Part shown: one piece after another, positions 1 to 5,692 of the stretch | Numbering within the stretch: position 1 is the first letter of the stretch | Layout: the number at the start of each line of letters is the position of its first letter | Source of the DNA: Spirochaetota bacterium | GTDB lineage: Bacteria > Spirochaetota > Spirochaetia > Treponematales > Treponemataceae | Direction of reading: 5' to 3' | Length of the DNA stretch: 5,692 nucleotides | Assembly (NCBI GenBank): GCA_022704725.1 | Contig: JAKJFV010000121.1 | Location: 1 to 5,692, forward strand | The notes under the pieces: model-generated | The model's input: only the letters and a program-made list of their open reading frames with translations | Told to the model about the DNA's origin: nothing | Databases searched by the model: none | Translations under genes and position numbers: made by a program

Positions 1-2
1 AC

Positions 3-599
3 CATACCGACACAGGCAACTGGTCAATGTGGTTTAACGATCAAAAAATGCCCTATGTGTATGCTAATAACAGCAATTTTGATTATACAAATACCATTAC
101 TCAACCCGCGGGTGAAAATAGTATTATTATGTTTAAATCATGTTACCCCTCAAGTGAGGTCGGGGACTCAATCGATGATGAGAAAGAAATCTACACTGAT
201 CTTTTGGCATATTTCTCAGCGCATCGGGACAAAATGTTTGTTCTGGTTATACCGCCTCCAGAGATTTCTATTGATAGTGCTGAGCTTACCCGTGAATTAT
301 CCCAGTGGCTGGTGGACAGAACCACGGGATGGCTTGCTTCTTATTCCTATAATAACGTCTATGCCTTTAACTACTACAATGTTCTTACCGACCCCAATAA
401 CCATCACTATGTAAACAGTGATGGAAAGGAAGAAAACACTGTATCGGACCATCCGAAGGATCCTTTTCATCCCGATGAACTGTATTATCATTCCGGCGGT
501 GATGACCATCCGGCCGACGAGGGGCACCAAAAAGCCAGTGCGGAATTCCTGCCGTTATTGTGCGGATGGTACAATAGCTGGAAGTCCGGCGTTCATTAA
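3..599 (+). CDS. SGNH/GDSL-like hydrolase, C-terminal part (5' end outside window)
   Basis: The frame is open from the first complete codon (nt 3) to TAA at 597-599, so this is the last 198 codons of a longer gene; the ATG at nt 27 is probably internal. The visible protein has a hydrophobic strand leading into MFKSCYPSS (nt 129-155), a second strand ending in IPPPE, a Trp-rich helix (WLVDRTTGWL), an FNYYNVLTD segment, and near the end DDHPADEGHQKA (nt 501-536) followed by FLPLLCGWYNSW. From memory, this series resembles a family annotated as SGNH/GDSL hydrolases, in which the late Asp-His pair in a DHP..G context supplies catalytic residues. The Asp-His spacing is shorter than the textbook DxxH, and the N-terminal nucleophile block is not in the window, so activity and substrate cannot be judged. 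No membrane segment is visible in this part. The next gene starts 72 bases downstream on the same strand. Confidence 0.6.
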   Translation, partial: HTDTGNWSMWFNDQKMPYVYANNSNFDYTNTITQPAGENSIIMFKSCYPSSEVGDSIDDEKEIYTDLLAYFSAHRDKMFVLVIPPPEISIDSAELTRELSQWLVDRTTGWLASYSYNNVYAFNYYNVLTDPNNHHYVNSDGKEENTVSDHPKDPFHPDELYYHSGGDDHPADEGHQKASAEFLPLLCGWYNSWKSGVH

Positions 600-624
600 A
601 AACACAATACAAGTGTTTAGTATT
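600..624 (+). repeat. Interleaved short inverted repeats in intergenic spacer
   Basis: Two small inverted repeats interlock just after the hydrolase-like gene: AAACAC (600-605) with GTGTTT (613-618), and AATAC (606-610) with GTATT (620-624). The first could form a 6-bp hairpin with a 7-nt loop, the second a 5-bp hairpin with a 9-nt loop. With no spacer between the two 5' arms, they probably exclude each other rather than form a pseudoknot. The stems are AT-rich, and the nearest T-run (640-646) begins about 20 bases beyond the first stem, so this is not a canonical intrinsic terminator. It may be chance in AT-rich DNA. Confidence 0.3.
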
Positions 625-636
625 ACTCAAATTTAC

Positions 637-665
637 TTGTTTTTTTCTTTATAAGGCTGTATTAT
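637..665 (+). promoter_or_regulatory. Possible sigma70-type promoter for the cyclase-uvrA-lptD operon
   Basis: A -10-like TATTAT (660-665, five of six consensus positions) follows a weak -35-like TTGTTT (637-642, three of six) at a 17-bp spacing. A T7 tract (640-646) overlaps the -35 end and the spacer. A start site 6-8 bases after the -10 would fall at or next to the cyclase ATG at 672, predicting a leaderless or nearly leaderless mRNA. That fits the lack of a well-spaced Shine-Dalgarno sequence: the only candidate is AAGG at 653-656, 15 bases from the ATG. The call rests on motif matching in AT-rich DNA and is tentative. Confidence 0.3.
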
Positions 666-671
666 TAGCAA

Positions 672-2354
672 ATGGAACAGAAGGATTATCGATTAGCTGC
701 AATTTTGTATACTGATATCGTCGGTTTTTCAAAGATGATGGGCGAAAATGAGGCAGAAACGCTTCGTATTCTCGACATTCATAATAAGATAATTGAAAAA
801 GCCGTTTCTCTTTTTCACGGCAAGGTGATCAAAACCATCGGCGATGCCTACATGGTGGATTTTCGCAACACAGTAGAAGCTTTGCAGTGTGCTATCGAAA
901 TTCAGGAAAAGCTCTTTGAATATAATCAGACTGCAGACGGATACAAGCTGCTTATCCGCATTGGTCTTCATCTGGGTGATATTTACTTTTATGAAAAAGA
1001 CGCCTTCGGCGAGGGCATTAATATTGCGGCCCGTCTCCAGTCTTTTGCAAAACCGGGCTGTATCTGTTTTTCCCAGGATGTTTTTAATCAGGTTTTAAAT
1101 AAGATCGACTTTCATGCAGAAAAACTCGGCCGTGTTTCACTCAAGAATATTGCCAAAGAGATTCATGCCTATGAAATCGAGACAAAAAATACCGAATTCG
1201 ATAAAGAAAAAACAAGCCGTAACCGTAAAATTCTCCTTGATCCAATAGAAGTGGATGAAAAAAATGAGGCATTAAAGAATTCTGCAAAACAGCACACCGA
1301 AAATGGGGATGCTGCAGGCAGCCGTAGTGAATCACTTTCAAGTTCAAACATGGAAGAAAATGATCCGGTAAATGAATCCGGAAAAGAGTCATCAGCACAG
1401 TCAGATAAACCTTCTGAAAATGAAGGTGTTGAGGATGCTGTTGATGAGCTTGGTCATGCCATAGAAACTATTGCAAATGCGGCAGGAAAAAAGATAAATG
1501 AATTTTTTGAGAAGCTTGAAGGCGACAAATCGAAGCCTTCAAAAAATAATTCCTCAGAATCTGATTATTCAAGCCGGTTTGCAAAAAAGAAGGAAGAAAG
1601 TGAATCAAAATTTAAACCGGAAATAAAAATTATTACAACAGATTTTTCCCAGTCAAAAACGCATCATGATTGGGATTCTTTTCATAAAGATTATTCTAAT
1701 TTAAGAAAACAAAAAGCTTCACCGGGTGAATGGGATTTTGACAAGATGATAAAAAAATCACGTTCATCTTTTTCAAAGGCAATGACGGGTTTTATAGCAC
1801 ATTTGTTGACATTTATATTTATTAATCTACTATTATGGTTTTTAAACTTTGCAGCCTTTAACAATCAGGATGCAATTAAAGACCATCTCGACAAGGGTGT
1901 CCTGGAATTTGATTTTAACCCGGAAGAAAGAATGATGAAGATGAATGCGGTATTGACCAGTGATCATTTTTTCCCATGGGCCGGTATTATTACCTTTGCA
2001 TGGGGTATAGGCATTATTGCTAATTTCTTTGATCTGGTTCTTGCTAAAAGAAAAATGAAAGAACTGTCCAGAATAACACCGCTTTCAGAATCGGAGTATT
2101 CTGCCTATCTAAAAATTACCAGGCAGCGTTCCGAAATGGTGCAGCATTCCTGTTCTGCATTCAGCGTTTCATTTTTACTATTCTATATCAATTATATTAC
2201 ATCAATGGGATTCCCCTGGTTTTTAATACCTTCTGCAGTCCTCATATTTTCATGGATGATGCATATGGTATTTTACTATCCTAAGAAAAAAGCTCTTGTA
2301 AATGAATTATGCGAGCTCAAAAAATGCGACCGCTGGAGTGAATTATTTCTATGA
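672..2354 (+). CDS. Class III adenylate cyclase with C-terminal four-helix membrane domain (tandem 2TM-like)
   Basis: Predicted to make cAMP from ATP. The catalytic domain (about residues 7-170) keeps every key residue: metal-binding D15 (YTDIVGFS) and D58 (GDAYMVDF), substrate-selecting K54 and D110 (an adenine-type Lys/Asp pair), and transition-state N117 and R121 (NIAAR). A hydrophilic Ser/Glu/Lys-rich linker (about 172-370) follows, containing a likely amphipathic helix (254-286) and two WD-containing stretches around W334 and W354. Hydrophobic helices lie near 374-396, 432-457, 495-512 and 516-537. The first pair (FIAHLLTF..., then FPWAGIITFAWGIGI) resembles the 2TM domain, and the second pair (ending GFPWFLIPSAVLIF) looks like a divergent copy. 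There is no signal peptide, so the catalytic domain should be cytoplasmic. The start is firm: an in-frame TAG lies two codons upstream, and the next Met (M22) would lose D15. The stop overlaps uvrA by 4 nt. The effector and activating signal are unknown. Confidence 0.93.
   Translation: MEQKDYRLAAILYTDIVGFSKMMGENEAETLRILDIHNKIIEKAVSLFHGKVIKTIGDAYMVDFRNTVEALQCAIEIQEKLFEYNQTADGYKLLIRIGLHLGDIYFYEKDAFGEGINIAARLQSFAKPGCICFSQDVFNQVLNKIDFHAEKLGRVSLKNIAKEIHAYEIETKNTEFDKEKTSRNRKILLDPIEVDEKNEALKNSAKQHTENGDAAGSRSESLSSSNMEENDPVNESGKESSAQSDKPSENEGVEDAVDELGHAIETIANAAGKKINEFFEKLEGDKSKPSKNNSSESDYSSRFAKKKEESESKFKPEIKIITTDFSQSKTHHDWDSFHKDYSNLRKQKASPGEWDFDKMIKKSRSSFSKAMTGFIAHLLTFIFINLLLWFLNFAAFNNQDAIKDHLDKGVLEFDFNPEERMMKMNAVLTSDHFFPWAGIITFAWGIGIIANFFDLVLAKRKMKELSRITPLSESEYSAYLKITRQRSEMVQHSCSAFSVSFLLFYINYITSMGFPWFLIPSAVLIFSWMMHMVFYYPKKKALVNELCELKKCDRWSELFL
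2335..2338 (+). promoter_or_regulatory. uvrA ribosome binding site inside the cyclase gene
   Basis: GGAG lies 12 bases before the uvrA ATG at 2351, within the last codons of the cyclase. The spacing is long but usable. An in-frame TGA at 2339-2341 leaves 2351 as the only reasonable ATG upstream of the Walker A motif. With the ATGA overlap, terminating ribosomes could also re-initiate here directly. Confidence 0.5.
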
Positions 2355-5197
2355 TAAAAGACATACACCTCCCTCAGACTGATGACAAGCTCATTGTCCG
2401 GGGAGCACGTGAACATAATTTAAAAAATATTGATATTGAAATTCCCCGCAATAAGCTTGTCGTTATCTCGGGTCTTTCAGGTTCGGGAAAAAGTTCTTTA
2501 GCCTTTGATACTATCTTTGCAGAAGGGCAGAGAAGGTACGTAGAAAGCTTATCTGCTTATGCGCGCCAGTTTTTGGGCCGCATGGATAAGCCGGATTTAG
2601 ATTTAATCGAAGGCTTATCGCCTGCAATATCAATTGAGCAGAAGACTACTCATAAAAATCCCCGTTCTACGGTCGGTACTGTTACAGAAATTTTCGATTA
2701 CTACCGTCTTCTTTTTGCGCGTATAGGTAAGCCTCATTGTCCCGAGTGCGGCAAGGAAATTAAAGAACAAAGTATTGATCAAATTATTGACACCATTATG
2801 AGCTGGGATGAAGGGGAAAAAATCCAAATCCTTTCACCCATTGTTCGCGGTAAAAAAGGCGAACATCAGAAAATTCTGGACGATGCTAAAAAAGACAGTT
2901 TCCTTAGAGCACGAATTGATGGAATAATTGTCGAAATTGATGATACAATAAAGCTGGACAAACAGAAAAAGCATACAATCGAACTTGTTATTGACCGTAT
3001 TAAATTATCCCCCGATGTCCGCAAGCGTCTTGCAGATTCTGTAGAAACTGCTTTAAATATTTCCAACGGACTCATCGTGATTCTTCGCGAACATTCCGAG
3101 GTTTTTTTCTCACAGAAAAATGCCTGTCCCGACTGTGGAATTTCATTTCCGGAAATGCAGCCCCGCTTGTTTTCTTTTAACAATCCCTTCGGCGCCTGTC
3201 CGGAATGTACCGGGCTTGGCGAAAAGATGGAATTTGATTTCTCTCTCATTGTCCCCGATCCTTCTCTGTCTTTTAATGAGGGCGCTTTTTTACCTTACAA
3301 TCCCGATTCTGCATGGAATCATTCCCGTTTTGAAAGTCTTGCAAAAAACCTCGGTTTTTCACTTGATACTCCTGTGAATAAGCTTAAGAAAGCTCATCTA
3401 GACGCAATAATGAACGGAACAAAAGAGAACATTCAGTTTAAATATGTTAAGGCTGACGGTTCCGGTCAATTTACGTATAATCAGCCGTGGAACGGCATTT
3501 ACAGCGACTTGAAGCGCCGGTACAACGAGACTTTTTCAGATGGTCAAAAAGAAAACCTAGAACGCTTTATGGCTCACCGTCCCTGTGAATCCTGTAAGGG
3601 AATGAGGTTAAAGCCCGAGGCTCTAGCGGTAACGATTAATAATAAAAATATTTATGAAATATCCTGTTTTTCTGTAAGCGACTCAATAAAGTTTTTTAAT
3701 GAGGTGAAGCTCACAGAAACAGAGAAGCAGATAGCAGTCCAGATCGAAAAAGAAATTAAAAATCGTCTTTCTTTTTTACAGAATGTCGGTTTGGATTATT
3801 TAACCCTCGAACGCCAGGCTGCAACTCTTTCGGGAGGAGAGGCTCAGCGCATTAGACTTGCAACGCAGATCGGTTCAAGTCTCGTCGGCGTCTTATACAT
3901 ACTCGATGAGCCTTCTATCGGGCTTCACCAAAGAGATAATCAGCGTTTGATCGATACCTTAACCTATCTTAGGGATATTGGAAATACGCTCATTGTTGTA
4001 GAGCACGATGAACAGACCTTGCGGACCGCAGACTGGATTGTAGATCTTGGTCCCGGCGCCGGAGTTCACGGCGGACATATTGTTGCAAGCGGCACGCCGG
4101 AACAGGTTATGCTTGCAAAAAAAAGTCTTACCGGACAGTATTTGGCCGGAAATTTAAAAATGAATGTGCCGGAAAAAAGACGGGAAGGGAACGGACATCA
4201 CATAGAAATAACCGGTATAACAGAGCATAATTTAAAAAATATTTCTGTTTCTATTCCCCTTGGAAAGTTTACCTGTATAACAGGTGTATCCGGTTCAGGA
4301 AAATCGACCCTGGTAAGCGATGTCTTTTATCCTGCAGCCTCAAATAAAACAATGAGATCTTCTCATCCTGTTGGTGCCTATAAAGACATTACCGGCTTAG
4401 AACATATTGATAAGGTTATCAATATTGATCAAAGTGCCATAGGCCGTACTCCGCGTTCAAATCCTGCAACCTATGTTGGTGTATTTAACGGCATACGGGA
4501 TCTGTATGCGAGTCTGCCCGAAGCAAAGGCCCGCGGCTACAAGCCCGGCAGGTTTAGTTTTAATGTAAAGGGCGGCCGGTGTGAAAACTGTCAGGGTGCA
4601 GGTACTATCACCATAGAAATGAATTTTTTATCAGATGTATATATTAACTGTGAGGTTTGTCACGGTAAACGGTTTAACCAGGAAACACTTGATGTACGCT
4701 ATAAGGGTAAAAATATTCACGATGTTCTCGACATGACCATCGAAGAGGCAGCGGACTTCTTTATCCATATTCCTCATATTGCCCGAAAAATGGAGACCCT
4801 GTTATCTGTAGGCCTCGGCTACATAAAGCTCGGTCAGTCTGCATTAACATTGTCCGGGGGCGAGGCTCAGCGTGTAAAGCTTGCTAATGAACTTGCACGC
4901 CGTTCTACCGGAAAAACCCTGTATATTTTAGATGAGCCTACTACAGGTCTTCACTTTGCCGATGTTAAGCAGCTCATGGAAGTAATACAAAGGCTTGTAG
5001 ATCAGGGAAACAGTGTAGTAATGATTGAACATAATCTTGATGTCATTTTACAGGCCGATTATGTCATAGATCTGGGACCGGAAGGCGGTTTTAGAGGTGG
5101 CGAAATAATCACCCAGGGTACGCCTGAAGAGGTTGCCCAGTGTAAAAAAAGTCATACGGGAAAATTTATAAAAGAAATGCTGGACCGGATGAACTAG
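2351..5197 (+). CDS. uvrA: Excinuclease ABC subunit A (UvrA), complete
   Basis: The damage-recognition ATPase of nucleotide excision repair: a UvrA dimer finds bulky lesions with UvrB, loads UvrB and leaves before UvrC incises. It is cytoplasmic. The 948 residues match the usual 940-960, and both ABC modules are intact. Module I has Walker A GLSGSGKS (41-48), the UvrB-contact region after about residue 130, signature LSGGEAQR (493-500) and Walker B ILDEP (D519, E520). Module II has Walker A GVSGSGKST (645-653), signature (834-841) and Walker B (D861, E862). Zinc motifs are C259/C262/C283/C286 in the insertion region and C744/C747/C767/C770 in the C-terminal finger. A further CxxC pair (C130/C133 with C412/C415) probably makes the third zinc site known from Geobacillus-type UvrA. 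The start overlaps the cyclase stop and the stop abuts the lptD-like ATG. There is no own upstream gap in which a LexA-type operator could sit. Confidence 0.99.
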   Translation: MIKDIHLPQTDDKLIVRGAREHNLKNIDIEIPRNKLVVISGLSGSGKSSLAFDTIFAEGQRRYVESLSAYARQFLGRMDKPDLDLIEGLSPAISIEQKTTHKNPRSTVGTVTEIFDYYRLLFARIGKPHCPECGKEIKEQSIDQIIDTIMSWDEGEKIQILSPIVRGKKGEHQKILDDAKKDSFLRARIDGIIVEIDDTIKLDKQKKHTIELVIDRIKLSPDVRKRLADSVETALNISNGLIVILREHSEVFFSQKNACPDCGISFPEMQPRLFSFNNPFGACPECTGLGEKMEFDFSLIVPDPSLSFNEGAFLPYNPDSAWNHSRFESLAKNLGFSLDTPVNKLKKAHLDAIMNGTKENIQFKYVKADGSGQFTYNQPWNGIYSDLKRRYNETFSDGQKENLERFMAHRPCESCKGMRLKPEALAVTINNKNIYEISCFSVSDSIKFFNEVKLTETEKQIAVQIEKEIKNRLSFLQNVGLDYLTLERQAATLSGGEAQRIRLATQIGSSLVGVLYILDEPSIGLHQRDNQRLIDTLTYLRDIGNTLIVVEHDEQTLRTADWIVDLGPGAGVHGGHIVASGTPEQVMLAKKSLTGQYLAGNLKMNVPEKRREGNGHHIEITGITEHNLKNISVSIPLGKFTCITGVSGSGKSTLVSDVFYPAASNKTMRSSHPVGAYKDITGLEHIDKVINIDQSAIGRTPRSNPATYVGVFNGIRDLYASLPEAKARGYKPGRFSFNVKGGRCENCQGAGTITIEMNFLSDVYINCEVCHGKRFNQETLDVRYKGKNIHDVLDMTIEEAADFFIHIPHIARKMETLLSVGLGYIKLGQSALTLSGGEAQRVKLANELARRSTGKTLYILDEPTTGLHFADVKQLMEVIQRLVDQGNSVVMIEHNLDVILQADYVIDLGPEGGFRGGEIITQGTPEEVAQCKKSHTGKFIKEMLDRMN

Positions 5198-5692
5198 ATG
5201 AAGAAGTGTATCTGTGTGCTGGGCTTTGCTCTTTTAGTATCCTTTCTCATGACGGCTCAAAACACGGGGGAAGCAAATACTCCCGGTGAGAAACCAGCAG
5301 CTAAGACATCAAAAACCAGTACTGTTACTATAGAAAGCGCACAAAAAACAGAATATACAAAAGATCCGGAAACAGATACAGAACTCATAGTTTTAAAAGG
5401 CGGTGTTGTATTATCAGTTGTCTCCGGCGATACTAAAACAAGTATTAAAGCAGATCTTATTAATTATAATCGGGAACGCAAAATGGTATATGCAGAGGGT
5501 AATGTTGTTCTCGATCAGTATTCCGGCAATTCTATATCTGAAAGCATGACTTCTCAATCCCTTCTTTTTAATATTGACACACTGGAAGGCGTTTTTGATG
5601 ACGGCCGTATTGTTCAAATAGAAAGCGGTGCAATAAATTTACCTGACGGATCAAAATTGGTTGTTGCCTCTGACTTATTTGCTAAAAATGAT
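5198..5692 (+). CDS. lptD: LptD/OstA-like outer-membrane assembly protein, N-terminal part (3' end outside window)
   Basis: An open frame of 165 codons runs off the window end. It begins with a likely signal peptide: K2-K3, a hydrophobic core around residues 5-18, and a probable cleavage after A20 (LMTA-Q). A Thr/Lys/Pro-rich spacer follows to about residue 55. From about residue 60 the pattern is that of the OstA/LptD-N (LptA-like) beta-jellyroll: ELIVLKGGVVLSV, then IKADLINYN, then MVYAEGNVVL, i.e. short strands with repeated G-x-V and A-D-x-I-x-Y elements. In LptD this periplasmic domain completes the lipopolysaccharide bridge to the outer-membrane barrel; the barrel would lie beyond the window. 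A separate LptA-like protein cannot be excluded from this fragment, though the uvrA-lptD order recalled from Treponema favours LptD. ATG follows the uvrA stop directly; GGA at 5187-5189 is a weak ribosome binding site 8 bases away. Many treponemes lack classical LPS, so the lipid cargo is uncertain. Confidence 0.78.
   Translation, partial: MKKCICVLGFALLVSFLMTAQNTGEANTPGEKPAAKTSKTSTVTIESAQKTEYTKDPETDTELIVLKGGVVLSVVSGDTKTSIKADLINYNRERKMVYAEGNVVLDQYSGNSISESMTSQSLLFNIDTLEGVFDDGRIVQIESGAINLPDGSKLVVASDLFAKND

Noticed and set aside
55..414. Second + strand frame of 119 codons overlapping the hydrolase-like gene
   Set aside because: Out-of-frame shadow with no domain features; the overlapping frame is open from the window edge to 599 and has family-like motifs.
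385..630. Minus-strand open frame of 81 codons (and a similar one at 297-530)
   Set aside because: Antisense to the hydrolase-like gene, no recognisable motif, and the + strand protein has clear family-like patterns.
600..650. Intrinsic terminator between the hydrolase-like gene and the cyclase
   Set aside because: The only hairpin is AT-rich with a 6-bp stem, and the T-run starts about 20 bases after it rather than immediately, so it does not fit a rho-independent terminator.
2300..2351. LexA/SOS operator in front of uvrA
   Set aside because: No palindromic operator-like sequence seen, and the region is coding for the cyclase C-terminus.
672..2354. Guanylate rather than adenylate cyclase
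   Set aside because: The substrate-selecting positions read Lys (K54) and Asp (D110), the adenine-type pair, not the Glu/Cys pair of guanylate cyclases.
2866..3249. Minus-strand open frame of 127 codons inside uvrA
   Set aside because: Lies fully antisense to conserved UvrA sequence including the zinc module; no domain seen; best explained as a codon-bias shadow.
5414..5617. Minus-strand open frame of 67 codons opposite the lptD-like gene
   Set aside because: The + strand encodes a coherent signal peptide plus OstA-like pattern through this region; the antisense frame shows nothing recognisable.

Overview
All genes in this window lie on the + strand of what looks like a spirochaete chromosome, most probably a Treponema-like species. 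Reasons: moderately AT-rich coding DNA, tight gene packing, and a complete uvrA followed directly by an lptD/OstA-like gene. I recall the same uvrA-lptD order from Treponema (TP0514-TP0515 in T. pallidum). The genus assignment is inference from memory, not a database match.

Layout: (1) 3-599, the 3' end of a gene whose start lies outside the window, resembling SGNH/GDSL-type hydrolases; (2) 600-671, a short AT-rich spacer with interleaved small inverted repeats, a T7 tract and a possible promoter; (3) 672-2354, a 560-residue class III adenylate cyclase with an N-terminal catalytic domain, a long charged/Ser-rich linker and four C-terminal membrane helices that look like two tandem 2TM units; (4) 2351-5197, a full-length 948-residue UvrA with all nucleotide-binding and zinc motifs; (5) 5198-5692, the first 165 codons of an exported LptD/OstA-type outer-membrane assembly protein, cut by the window end.

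The last three genes are physically locked together: cyclase and uvrA share ATGA (4-nt overlap), and the uvrA stop codon abuts the next ATG (TAGATG, no gap). This suggests one transcript with translational coupling, joining a membrane-anchored second-messenger enzyme, nucleotide excision repair and outer-membrane biogenesis. Nothing in the sequence shows that the three functions interact biochemically. The most distinctive element is the cyclase, whose order (catalytic domain first, membrane domain last) is the reverse of the common class III layout. I found no RNA genes, CRISPR array, insertion sequence or phage element, and no gene-free stretch longer than about 75 bases.
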